In this document: one piece after another, positions 20,372-28,363 of the stretch
Position numbering within the stretch: the stretch's first letter is position 1
Layout of the letters: every line of letters starts with the position of its first letter
Virus record (IMG/VR): IMGVR_UViG_3300010368_000046
Coordinates: 1 to 33,846 of that record
Direction: 5' to 3' (one strand)
From: a virus
DNA: 33,846 bases
The notes under the pieces: generated by a model
What the model was told of the DNA's origin: nothing
The model's input: only the letters and a program-made list of their open reading frames with translations
Database searches by the model: none
Translations under genes and position numbers: made by a program

Positions 20372-22273
20372 TTAAATCCCCAGGTCGCCAGCAAGGATGT
20401 AGGTGTTAGTACCTATACATTTTATGCCTGCTACCGAGTACTGTTCAGCAGTCAAAAGGTTTCCCCCTTTGGAGTTCAGTGTCATGCCAGCACCAGCAGC
20501 GAAGGTGATCTGGGCTACTCCATTCTGCATGAAGTCAACCTGCTGACCGACTGTTAGTCCCTGCACAGTAATAGTAATTGGAGCTGAGTTTAGGATCAGC
20601 TTTCCAGCGTCTGCTGAAGTCAGAGTGTAGCTTACGGCCTTAATGTCAATTACCTGAGTTGAACTAAAGCCACCGTCAGCACCATCAGCTCCGTCAGCAC
20701 CTGCAGGGCCTGTATCACCTTGTATGCCCTGAATACCTTGGTCGCCCTGAATACCTTGAATGCCCTGAATACCTTGGTCGCCTTGGTCGCCTTGAGGTCC
20801 AGTATCGCCCTGAATACCTTGAATGCCCTGAATACCTTGGTCGCCCTGAGGCCCAGTATCACCTTGGACACCTTGTATACCTTGAGGGCCTTGAGGTCCT
20901 GTTGGGCCTGGAACGGTTGAATCTGCGCCTACATCTCCCTGAATACCTTGTGGGCCTTGAGGTCCAACATCTCCCTGAACACCTTGAATGCCCTGAATAC
21001 CTTGGTCGCCTTGAGGTCCAGTATCGCCTTGAATACCCTGAATGCCCTGAATACCTTGGTCGCCTTGAGGTCCAACTTCTCCTTGAATACCTTGAATGCC
21101 TTGAGGGCCTTGAGGTCCTGCTACACCAGTTCTAACAACAACAAAAAGAACACTGTCATTGTTGGTAAATATGTAACCACCTTCAACATAGCTAGCTGGA
21201 ATCTGGTCATAGGTAGAGAACTCAACTGGGTCACCAGTTACTTCCCACTTCTGATAGTTAGCCGAGTTTCCAGTTTCCTGAATAATTAGGAAGTCACCAG
21301 CTTTGATGAGGTGAATAAATAGATTTACATCTTCACCATCTCTGTCAATGTGGCTTGCACTAAGAATAGTTGCATCAATTTGACCTGCCGTGTTCCAAAT
21401 ACCGTGCCCTGAACCTGGGTCACCACTTGTAATTGTAGTTTTTACTGTGTATGGGAAGAATGCAGATGAACCACCATCGGCTCCAGCCAAACCCTGAATA
21501 CCCTGAATGCCTTGAATACCTTGTGGGCCAGTTTCGCCTTGAATACCTTGGTCGCCTTGAGGTCCTGTTGGGCCTGGAACGGTTGAATCTGCGCCTGTTT
21601 CGCCTTGGATACCTTGTGGGCCTTGAGGTCCAACTGGACCTGGAACGGTTGAGTCAGCTCCAGTCTCGCCCTGAATACCTTGAATGCCTTGATCGCCCTG
21701 TGGACCAGTATCTCCTTGGATACCTTGAATACCTTGAATGCCCTGATCGCCCTGTGGACCAGTATCTCCCTGAATACCTTCGATGCCCTGGATGCCTTGG
21801 TCGCCTTGAGGCCCAGTATCACCTTGAATACCCTGAATGCCCTGAATACCTTGTGGCCCAGTCAAGCCAATAGGGCCAATAGGGCCCTCCTCGCCAGTGT
21901 TGCCAGTTGGGCCTTGCAAGCCCTGATCGCCTTGTGGCCCCTGAGGTCCAACTTCTCCTTGGATACCTTGAGCACCAGTAGCACCAGTTAAACCAGTAGC
22001 ACCAGTTAAACCAGTAGCACCGGTGTCGCCAATAAGGCTCTCAAGCCATTGAGCTTCTGTGCCTCCATAGCCGTTTGCTACAGCGATTTGGTAAGCCGAG
22101 AGGCCTGAAGCGCCTTGAGTGAAGTACGGAAGCCCGTTCCAATTTGTAACGCCGTCACCGATTTTAAACTTCTTAGTGTCCAGCTCTACGGCTAGCTCAC
22201 CTTGGGCTAAGACGGGGTTAGCAGCGGTCCATGCGGTCGCGTTTCCACGCCGGATCTGAATAGTTACAGCCAT
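20372..22273 (-). CDS. Collagen-like tail fibre with central and C-terminal domains
   Basis: This is a 633-residue protein. Residues 1-50 are the attachment segment common to phage fibres ([32 protein letters not shown]). Two long Gly-X-Y regions (about 75-275 and 390-530) are dominated by GPQG, GIQG and GDTG units and form triple helices, giving a trimeric shaft. Between them is a folded domain of about 115 residues ([20 protein letters not shown] and on) and at the end a tip domain homologous to that of the fibre at 1565-2050. The protein probably forms the main fibre. It overlaps the next gene as TAATG. Highly repetitive DNA makes it a likely site of copy-number variation or misassembly. 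Confidence 0.88.
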   Translation of the reverse strand: MAVTIQIRRGNATAWTAANPVLAQGELAVELDTKKFKIGDGVTNWNGLPYFTQGASGLSAYQIAVANGYGGTEAQWLESLIGDTGATGLTGATGLTGATGAQGIQGEVGPQGPQGDQGLQGPTGNTGEEGPIGPIGLTGPQGIQGIQGIQGDTGPQGDQGIQGIEGIQGDTGPQGDQGIQGIQGIQGDTGPQGDQGIQGIQGETGADSTVPGPVGPQGPQGIQGETGADSTVPGPTGPQGDQGIQGETGPQGIQGIQGIQGLAGADGGSSAFFPYTVKTTITSGDPGSGHGIWNTAGQIDATILSASHIDRDGEDVNLFIHLIKAGDFLIIQETGNSANYQKWEVTGDPVEFSTYDQIPASYVEGGYIFTNNDSVLFVVVRTGVAGPQGPQGIQGIQGEVGPQGDQGIQGIQGIQGDTGPQGDQGIQGIQGVQGDVGPQGPQGIQGDVGADSTVPGPTGPQGPQGIQGVQGDTGPQGDQGIQGIQGIQGDTGPQGDQGDQGIQGIQGIQGDQGIQGIQGDTGPAGADGADGADGGFSSTQVIDIKAVSYTLTSADAGKLILNSAPITITVQGLTVGQQVDFMQNGVAQITFAAGAGMTLNSKGGNLLTAEQYSVAGIKCIGTNTYILAGDLGI

Positions 22274-22542
22274 TAAATGCCTCCAGCATCCAAAATAGTT
22301 ATGCCACCATACACACTGTCAGGAAGCCCGCCGTCTACGTTCATCCATCCACCTGTAATATCACTAAACTTTATGCGCTTAGAGGTCTTGCCGTCATGAG
22401 CATGATCCCCAGGACTTGCCTGGCTCGCTAGTATTCCTAAGGTGTGGTGCTGTGCTAGGGTACTCTTGTCTACATCAGAGTTAATGTGAAAGTCATTGAC
22501 CTCACTAGCAGAGGCTCCAGCATTTCCGAATACAGCAGACAT
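22273..22542 (-). CDS. Small structural tail protein
   Basis: This is an 89-residue protein starting [20 protein letters not shown]. Residues about 28-55 contain AQHHTLG and SPGDHAHDG, a His-rich turn seen in phage minor tail proteins and fibre connectors. I chose the ATG at 22542 because a -10 box (TATACT) ends seven bases before it, with no Shine-Dalgarno, as for the 3620 gene; longer frames exist but lie across the promoter. It opens the leftward fibre operon and is coupled to the collagen-like fibre by TAATG. It may link the fibre to the tail. Confidence 0.7.
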   Translation of the reverse strand: MSAVFGNAGASASEVNDFHINSDVDKSTLAQHHTLGILASQASPGDHAHDGKTSKRIKFSDITGGWMNVDGGLPDSVYGGITILDAGGI

Positions 22543-22554
22543 ATAATAAGTATA
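22542..22554. promoter_or_regulatory. Overlapping divergent -10 boxes
   Basis: On the plus strand TATAAT (22542-22547) serves the nuclease gene at 22566, whose Shine-Dalgarno AGGAG lies at 22557-22561. On the minus strand TATACT (22554-22549) ends six bases before the ATG at 22542, so the fibre operon would be leaderless. The two promoters share the same few bases and should compete. -35 boxes are not convincing. Confidence 0.65.
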
Positions 22555-22565
22555 CAGGAGACGAC

Positions 22566-23000
22566 ATGAGTAAAGCCAAGAACATAGGCACAAGAGCAGA
22601 AACCGCTGTCCGCAACTACTTGCTGTCTGCAGGGTACGGAGAGCTTGAAGCACATCGCAATGTGCTTACTGGCTCAGACGATCAAGGCGATGTTTGGCTA
22701 CGAGAGCCAGACCACGGCTTAATTGTTTTTGAGCTTAAAGGTGGCAACATGGCCAAGAACGCTAGCTTTGAACAAGTTAAAAAGTGGTACGCTGAAACTG
22801 AGCGTGAAAAGAAAAACGCTTCCGCTAAGTTTGGCTTTCTAGTTACTCAGCGTGCTGGTGTTGGATACCCGAGAGCTGGTGAATGGTGGGCATACGCAAC
22901 GCTAGGCGATCTGGCCTCGCTGAAGTTCAGCGCTGGCTTAGAAGAAAATACCATAGTTCGGTTAACCCTGAAAGAACTCGTAGAAATTATTCATGGCTAA
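22566..23000 (+). CDS. Holliday-junction-resolvase-like PD-(D/E)XK nuclease
   Basis: This is a 144-residue protein. The early Glu lies in KNIGTRAETAV (E12), followed by SDDQGDVWL (D42) and VFELKGG (E56, K58), which is the G-x(3)-E ... GD ... E-x-K layout of Hjc-like and related phage resolvase nucleases. It would resolve branched DNA before or during packaging. Its stop overlaps the large terminase gene by 8 bases, so it is coupled to it, as is common for resolvases needed by terminase. A general Mrr/VRR-type nuclease is the alternative. Confidence 0.82.
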   Translation: MSKAKNIGTRAETAVRNYLLSAGYGELEAHRNVLTGSDDQGDVWLREPDHGLIVFELKGGNMAKNASFEQVKKWYAETEREKKNASAKFGFLVTQRAGVGYPRAGEWWAYATLGDLASLKFSAGLEENTIVRLTLKELVEIIHG

Positions 23001-24531
23001 AGACTCTGTTGACTTTTCTGAAGCGCTACGACGGCTGGGCGAAGGCCTACAAGAATCGTCGCACCAGCCGAATCTATACGATTACGTACCAAGTGAAAAG
23101 CAACTCCTCTTTCATCAAGATGAGAATCCTGATCGACTATACATCGGAGGAAACCGATCTGGGAAATCACTTGGATCAACTATCGAAGCAATATGGTGGC
23201 TCACTCACACACATCCGTATCGCAAGACCCCAGAAGGACCAGTACGAGGAAGAGTCGTAGCCGTTGACTTCCTAAACGGTGTAGACAAGATTATCCTTCC
23301 GCTGTACAAACAATGGCTACCAAAGTCATACCTTATTAATGGCAGCTGGGCAGATAGCTACTCTCGTGAGCGTCACGTGCTTACACTTAACAACGGGTCA
23401 TTTGTGGAGTTCATGTCCCAGGACCAGGATCTAGATAAGTTTGCTGGTTCGTCCAGGCACTTTGTTCACTTCGATGAGGAGTGTCCCAAGACGGTTTACC
23501 AAGAATGTATTGCACGTCTAGTCGACACTGGCGGTGTCTGGTGGATGTCTCAAACACCAGTACAAGGAATGGAGTGGATCTATGACGATCTTTACCAGCC
23601 TGCAAAAGAAGGCAAAAAAGCTATCGGCGTCGTCGAAGCAACTATGGAGGATAACCCAACTCTTAGCAAAGAAGCCATCGCTAGGTTCGTTAACGAGCTT
23701 TCTGAAGAAGAAAGACTCATTAGGACCAAGGGACAATACGTGCATCTTGGTGGGGCAGTCTTCCCAGATTTCACGCCATCGACACATTGCCTTCCAAAAG
23801 GTAGCTTCAAACCCACAGATGACCACCACATTATCCGGACTATGGATTCTGGCTACACCAATCCAACAGTATGGCTGTGGCTTGCCGTCGATGCAGACAA
23901 TAATGTCACGGTATTCAAAGAACACTATGCTGCCAAGAAAACAGTTGCCGAGCACGCCACAATAGTCAACCAGATCACACGTGACATGGAGCGTGACTTT
24001 GGCGTAAAGGTTTGGCTAACTACTGGCGACCCTGCAATTAAGCAGACCAAAGAACAGTCTGGAACTTCAGTTCAACAGGAATATCAACGAGCTGGGATTT
24101 TCATCGCTGTAGACATGATCCCTAAGGATCGACGTATTGGGCTAGAGCGAGTTCGCCAGTACATGAAGTGGAACAAGAAGTCTAACCGTCCTCACCTGAT
24201 GATCACCGACGACTGCCCTAAACTCATTGCTGAGCTACCAAAACTTCGCTGGCAGAAGTGGGCGAGCGCTAAAGTTGCCGACATGAATAACAAGAAGGAA
24301 GACATTCGTGACAAAGATAACCACTGTTACGACGCGCTGAAATACGCTATGACCTTCCTAACTGACCTCACACCTGATACGCTGGACGAGAAGAAAAATA
24401 CTAGACAATTTCATGACACATTTAGAGACGCGTTTCAGCCGGTGTCCCCAATCTCGGACATTGATGACTCAGATGACTGGGGACCCGGTTGGACAGGATC
24501 TTCCGGCATGAGATCATTGGAAGGATACTAA
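22993..24531 (+). CDS. terL: Terminase large subunit
   Basis: This 512-residue protein is the packaging ATPase-nuclease. Walker A is GGNRSGKS (52-59); the Walker B acidic pair is in FVHFDEEC (D161, E162, E163). The C-terminal nuclease domain starts near residue 280 with MDSGYTNPTVW and its late acidic site is in DKDNHCYDALKYAM (about 447-460). It cuts concatemeric DNA and pumps it into the procapsid through the portal coded at 25158. It overlaps the resolvase-like gene by 8 bases and the next gene as TAATG. The likely small subunit is encoded far away on the other strand (2056-2793). Confidence 0.95.
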   Translation: MAKDSVDFSEALRRLGEGLQESSHQPNLYDYVPSEKQLLFHQDENPDRLYIGGNRSGKSLGSTIEAIWWLTHTHPYRKTPEGPVRGRVVAVDFLNGVDKIILPLYKQWLPKSYLINGSWADSYSRERHVLTLNNGSFVEFMSQDQDLDKFAGSSRHFVHFDEECPKTVYQECIARLVDTGGVWWMSQTPVQGMEWIYDDLYQPAKEGKKAIGVVEATMEDNPTLSKEAIARFVNELSEEERLIRTKGQYVHLGGAVFPDFTPSTHCLPKGSFKPTDDHHIIRTMDSGYTNPTVWLWLAVDADNNVTVFKEHYAAKKTVAEHATIVNQITRDMERDFGVKVWLTTGDPAIKQTKEQSGTSVQQEYQRAGIFIAVDMIPKDRRIGLERVRQYMKWNKKSNRPHLMITDDCPKLIAELPKLRWQKWASAKVADMNNKKEDIRDKDNHCYDALKYAMTFLTDLTPDTLDEKKNTRQFHDTFRDAFQPVSPISDIDDSDDWGPGWTGSSGMRSLEGY

Positions 24532-24977
24532 TGTCACACTTTCACTTTCACGAAAACGGTGGGCCATTCCCAGGTTCCTGTGTTCGATGTGGAAACAACA
24601 AGCAGCTATGGCAGCTAGGAAATATTCCAGCTAGCAACATGGCAGCTCTTCTTTGCGACCGATGCCTACAAGAAATCGCCGTACACACAGGCTTCGTCAC
24701 AGGATCAACTTATGCAACACAGGTTGCAACCAGTATGGAAAAAATTACAAAGCAGAAAGCTCAGCTTGATGCAATGCCAGAACTACTAAGGAGCTTCTCA
24801 AATGACATCAGTAATCTTATCAGCGACTTTGTTACTAGCCTTGCTAGTGTCCCTGTTCCTGATCAGCCTGTACAACCTGAAGGTAATCAAGCCGACACTG
24901 GAAGCGTTGAAGCTAAGCCTGGACTTGCAGCTAAAGCAGGACAAGGAAAGAAGCCGAACGCTAAGTCAGGCTCTTAA
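24531..24977 (+). CDS. Zinc-ribbon-like protein with long overlap to the next gene
   Basis: This is a 148-residue protein from the ATG in a TAATG overlap with terL. The N-terminus has CVRCGNNKQL and CDRC (about residues 17-45), a C-x2-C ... C-x2-C zinc ribbon, preceded by a His-rich MSHFHFHENGG. Residues 60-100 are helical. The last 55 residues are Pro/Ala/Lys-rich and look disordered. That tail overlaps, in another frame, the start of the membrane protein at 24802. The function is unknown; position suggests a role in packaging or head assembly. Confidence 0.75.
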   Translation: MSHFHFHENGGPFPGSCVRCGNNKQLWQLGNIPASNMAALLCDRCLQEIAVHTGFVTGSTYATQVATSMEKITKQKAQLDAMPELLRSFSNDISNLISDFVTSLASVPVPDQPVQPEGNQADTGSVEAKPGLAAKAGQGKKPNAKSGS

Positions 24978-25158
24978 TCTTTTAGCCACAAAAGACCCAA
25001 TGGCATATCAAATGGTTCAGGCAGCAACACCCGAAGCTATGGATCCTGGGGTGTATACTGGACCTTACGTAACCGGTGAAGAATATCAGCAACTTCTCAA
25101 CGCTGAAGAGCGCATGGCAAAGCTATGGAAGACTGCTGAGGAAGGCTTAGAAGATTAA
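24802..25158 (+). CDS. Membrane-anchored coiled-coil protein, overlapping the gene before
   Basis: This is a 118-residue protein. Residues 1-24 form one strong hydrophobic helix (MTSVILSATLLLALLVSLFL and on), followed by a helical charged stem and a DPMAYQMVQAATPEAMDPG stretch. AAGGAG eight bases before its ATG is an excellent Shine-Dalgarno, and the ORF covers 176 bases of the gene before it in the +1 frame. It overlaps the portal start as TAATG. Similar one-TM proteins sit beside terminase and portal in actinophages; the function is unknown. Confidence 0.82.
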   Translation: MTSVILSATLLLALLVSLFLISLYNLKVIKPTLEALKLSLDLQLKQDKERSRTLSQALNLLATKDPMAYQMVQAATPEAMDPGVYTGPYVTGEEYQQLLNAEERMAKLWKTAEEGLED

Positions 25159-27323
25159 TGGCTGAAGATAACGCATTGCCTGAAGAAGTAAATTTGGGCT
25201 TGTACGACAAGATTCCAGCCCCTGAAGAGCAGGGAAGCCTAGCTGACCCTGACTTTCTAAACAAGTACAAGAAGCGCGAAGAAGCTAAAAAGCTAGTTGC
25301 TTGGATGAAGTCAGAGTACTCAAAGTGCAAGACCAACCGCAAGCTTGAAGAAAACGACTGGTACATTAACCTGGCCTTCTACAACGGCTACCAGTACCAC
25401 GACTGGCGTTCAGTTAACAACAAGCAGAGCTTGGCAGAAGAGCCAAACCCAGCCGGCCTACCAAGGATTACCGTTAACCGCATTGAGCCAATCATTCGTA
25501 CGGAGATTGCAAAGACCACTTCTGGACAGCCTTCGGCCTCTGTGGTTCCTGCATCGAACGATGAGGACGACCTACTTGCAGCTACAGCTGCTGAGCAGGT
25601 ATGGCAGTCAACCTACGACAAGAACCGCTTCCAGACAGACGTGCTACAACCAGCAGAGTTCTGGAGAGCAATCACTGGTAACGCATTCATTAAAACCTTA
25701 TGGGACCCTTCCATCACAATCAAAGAGCCTGTCACTGACATCGATCCATTGTCAGGCGAGAAGGTTGTCACCCAGGAGTCAATCGCTCAGGGTGACGTAA
25801 AGTTTGAAGTTGTTTCACCTTTCCACTTGTTTGTATCTGACCTGGCTCAAGAGAAGCTAGAAGATCAGCCATACATCTTTAACGTATACACCAAGAGCGA
25901 GACTTGGGTTAAGCAGACTTTCGCTGACGTGCTACCAAAGGACTTCTCTCCTACTAAGGTGACAATGTCTGACATCGAAGATGCAGCGCTTATGGATCTA
26001 CGTGGCGTAGACAGCGCCCGCCCTGATAGCGTTCTAGTTCTAGAGATGTGGGTAAAGCCAGGTGGCTCAAAGTATCTTCCAAAGGGTGGCCTCGTAACCA
26101 TTGTTGACGACGAGATCGTGCAGTTCTCAGATTCAGGCATTCCTTACACTCACGGCGAGTACCCATTTGCCCACCTGACTGGAATACAAAATGGAAAGTT
26201 CTACCGTCGTTCGGTGATCAAGAGCTTGATCCCATTGCAGCGTGAGTACAACCGAGTGCGCTCGCAGATCATTCACGCTAAGAACCTAATGGCTAAGCCT
26301 CAGATGATGTACCAGGATGGCTCAGTTGACCCTCGCAAGATTACAGCTAAAGCAGGTATCTGGATTCCAGTTCGCCCTGGCTTCCAGTACCCAACTCCTG
26401 TACCAATCCAGCCTCTACCTAACTACGTATTGCAGGAAGTACAGCAGCTTGCAACTGACTTTGAGGATATCTCAGGTCAGCACCAGATTTCCAAGGGAGA
26501 TGCTTCAGGTGGCGTAACTGCTGCTACGGCGCTCGCTTACTTGGGAGAGCGTGACGATGCCTACCTAACTACCATCTTCAATTCAATTGAAGCTGCACTA
26601 GAGAAGGTTGCTCGCCAGTCACTGAGCTTGTTTGTTCAGTACGTCGACACTCAGCGCCTGATTAAGACAGTCGGATCAGATGGCTCATTTGACGCCATGA
26701 TGCTTTCCGGCGCAGACATTGCGTCTGGAACTGACATCCGTATTGAGTCTGGCTCAGCGCTACCTACAAGCAAGGCAGCTCGCCAGTCACTAATCACCGA
26801 ATGGATGAAGATGGGCTTCATCTCTCCAAACGATGGTCTACGTGTTCTAGAAATGGGAATGCTAAAGCAGTACTACAACTTGATCAAGATCGACGAGAAC
26901 GCTGCTCAGCGAGAGAACCTAAGCATAAAGAAGCTTCCAGAGGAAGATATTCAGCAGGCAACCACGGATTGGGAGATGCGTCAGCAGCAAGGCGATCCAG
27001 AGACCATGGCCCAGGACCCAAACACTGGCGAAATGATTCCAGCGCCTCAGCCTCCTATGATTCCGGTACACGACTGGGACAACCACGCTGTACACGTAGA
27101 AGTTCACAACCGTTTCCGCAAGAGCCAGACATTCGAGCTTTTGCCAGAATTGGTCAAAGAAGAGTTCCAGAAGCATATTGTTTTGCACCAGCAGGCCCTA
27201 CAGGCTCAGCAGATGCAGGCTATGATGATGGGAGCAATGCCTGGTGGCGAACAGCCACAGGGTTCAGGTGCACCACAAGATACACCCGAGCAATCAGGAA
27301 TGACTGCAGAACAACTAGGATAA
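25158..27323 (+). CDS. Portal protein
   Basis: This 721-residue protein fits the P22-like large portal family: an N-terminal charged stretch with VAWMKSEYSKCKTNRKLEEN, the DWYINLAFYNGYQY turn, LPRITVNRIEPIIRTEIAK, and after residue 400 a typical helical wing and crown, with ISKGDASGGVTAATALAYL near residue 440. The C-terminal 45 residues are Gln/Met/Pro-rich and disordered. Twelve copies should form the DNA channel used by the terminase coded upstream. It overlaps the previous gene as TAATG and lies just before the scaffold. Confidence 0.9.
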   Translation: MAEDNALPEEVNLGLYDKIPAPEEQGSLADPDFLNKYKKREEAKKLVAWMKSEYSKCKTNRKLEENDWYINLAFYNGYQYHDWRSVNNKQSLAEEPNPAGLPRITVNRIEPIIRTEIAKTTSGQPSASVVPASNDEDDLLAATAAEQVWQSTYDKNRFQTDVLQPAEFWRAITGNAFIKTLWDPSITIKEPVTDIDPLSGEKVVTQESIAQGDVKFEVVSPFHLFVSDLAQEKLEDQPYIFNVYTKSETWVKQTFADVLPKDFSPTKVTMSDIEDAALMDLRGVDSARPDSVLVLEMWVKPGGSKYLPKGGLVTIVDDEIVQFSDSGIPYTHGEYPFAHLTGIQNGKFYRRSVIKSLIPLQREYNRVRSQIIHAKNLMAKPQMMYQDGSVDPRKITAKAGIWIPVRPGFQYPTPVPIQPLPNYVLQEVQQLATDFEDISGQHQISKGDASGGVTAATALAYLGERDDAYLTTIFNSIEAALEKVARQSLSLFVQYVDTQRLIKTVGSDGSFDAMMLSGADIASGTDIRIESGSALPTSKAARQSLITEWMKMGFISPNDGLRVLEMGMLKQYYNLIKIDENAAQRENLSIKKLPEEDIQQATTDWEMRQQQGDPETMAQDPNTGEMIPAPQPPMIPVHDWDNHAVHVEVHNRFRKSQTFELLPELVKEEFQKHIVLHQQALQAQQMQAMMMGAMPGGEQPQGSGAPQDTPEQSGMTAEQLG

Positions 27324-27333
27324 GGAAGAGACG

Positions 27334-28206
27334 ATGTCTGAAGAAAACCTTGACGGCCTCGAAGCGCCAGATAATTTGGATACTACGGAAGTAACAGATG
27401 CTCCCGAAGCTCCAGAAGCAGCTGCGCCTGAGCCAGAAGAGACTAAAGTACACCCAGCTTATGAAAAGCTACTAAACGAGATCCCAGAAGCTTGGCATGA
27501 GAAAGTTAAGCCTCACCTACAGGAGCAGGACAAGAACTTCCAGCAGCAGCTAGAGAAGTTTAGCCCGTATAAGCAGTTTGTAGAGGATGGGGTCGACCCA
27601 AGCTACATCACTCAGAGCATGCAGCTTGCTCAGGCAATTGCTGCAGATCCAGTAACCGTTCACACGAACTTGACTAAAGCTTTGATGGAACAGGGCCTTA
27701 TTGCTGAAGAGGCAAAGCAGGCAGCTCAGGAAATTATGGATGACGCTGAAAGTGACATCTATGAAGAAGAGTCTCTAACTCCAGCCATGAAAAGGGAACT
27801 AGAGAAGCGTGACGCAGAGCTCAAGGAAATTCGTGAGCAAATGAGCAAAGCTGACCTAGACAAAGCGACTGAAGTAGAGCTTCAGAAACTTAATTCTGAG
27901 TTTGACAACCTACGCAACAGCTACGACGTCACACCTGCTCAAGAGAAAGCTATCTTGGAGCTTATGGACGTAGCTAGCGCACGTGGCGAAGATCTTGGAG
28001 TTTTCCAGGCTGCCAAAAAGTTAGTTGACCTAACTGGTGCAGGCTTTAAGAAGAAAGGTGCTCAGCCGTCAGAGCCCGGAGCCCCAAAAGTTCTTGGAGC
28101 AAGCGGTGGCAACGGCGTGCCCTTTGAAGCCGTAGAGATCCCAACGGATGCAAAAGCCAAAAAAGAGATGCTTGCTCAAATGTTCAAGGACCAAATGGCC
28201 AAGTAA
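27334..28206 (+). CDS. Scaffolding-like protein
   Basis: This is a 290-residue, very acidic, helical protein. Acidic Ala/Pro-rich repeats lie at the N-terminus (about 1-40, with ATDAPEAPEA-like composition), a coiled coil in the middle (about 140-200, REQMSKADLDKATEVELQKL), and a basic C-terminus (KEMLAQMFKDQMAK) of the kind that binds coat protein. The position between portal and coat, and the composition, match phage scaffolding proteins. No protease domain is seen. The gene ends 10 bases before a terminator. The Shine-Dalgarno is AAGGAAGAG. Confidence 0.8.
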   Translation: MSEENLDGLEAPDNLDTTEVTDAPEAPEAAAPEPEETKVHPAYEKLLNEIPEAWHEKVKPHLQEQDKNFQQQLEKFSPYKQFVEDGVDPSYITQSMQLAQAIAADPVTVHTNLTKALMEQGLIAEEAKQAAQEIMDDAESDIYEEESLTPAMKRELEKRDAELKEIREQMSKADLDKATEVELQKLNSEFDNLRNSYDVTPAQEKAILELMDVASARGEDLGVFQAAKKLVDLTGAGFKKKGAQPSEPGAPKVLGASGGNGVPFEAVEIPTDAKAKKEMLAQMFKDQMAK

Positions 28207-28216
28207 CTTAAAAGAA

Positions 28217-28258
28217 AAAGCCCGATCTCTTATAGTTTGAGGTCGGGCTTTCCTTTTT
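28217..28258 (+). terminator. Rho-independent terminator between scaffold and coat genes
   Basis: AAAGCCCGATCTC (28217-28229) pairs with GAGGTCGGGCTTT (28239-28251), with one G-T wobble, over a 9-base loop. CCTTTTTTT follows. It separates the scaffold gene from the coat gene and its own promoter region. Confidence 0.88.
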
Positions 28259-28266
28259 TTACATGG

Positions 28267-28290
28267 TACAATAAATACTGTCTAGTACAG
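28267..28290 (+). promoter_or_regulatory. Candidate capsid promoter with operator-like element
   Basis: TACAAT (28267-28272) is a possible -10, although no good -35 is seen. ACTGTCTAGTACAG (28277-28290) differs from the 8119-8132 element (AGTGTCTACTACAG) at only two positions. A TTGACA also occurs at 28311-28316 without a clear -10. The 158-base gap (28207-28363) also holds the terminator and ends with the TAGGAG Shine-Dalgarno. Confidence 0.4.
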
Positions 28291-28363
28291 CCTCTCTGAG
28301 GTCAGGGCGTTTGACATATTCGTGTAAAAAACACTTCACTTAAAACAAACTAGGAGCATCCCC

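Noticed and set aside
20720-21991. Plus-strand frames of 66-140 codons with Leu/Ala/Tyr repeats across the collagen-like gene.
   Set aside because: They mirror the collagen codons in the opposite strand, lack ribosome sites and have no independent promoter.
20700-22030. Regularly repeated DNA looked like a CRISPR or satellite array.
   Set aside because: The repeats are Gly-X-Y codons of one long fibre gene, there are no unique spacers of constant length, and the frame is open throughout.
23411-23965. Several overlapping frames of 64-145 codons inside the terminase gene.
   Set aside because: They lie within a well-supported terL and have no start signals or family match.
28310-28345. TTGACA before the capsid gene as a full promoter.
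   Set aside because: No acceptable -10 lies 16-19 bases downstream, so it is left only as a note.
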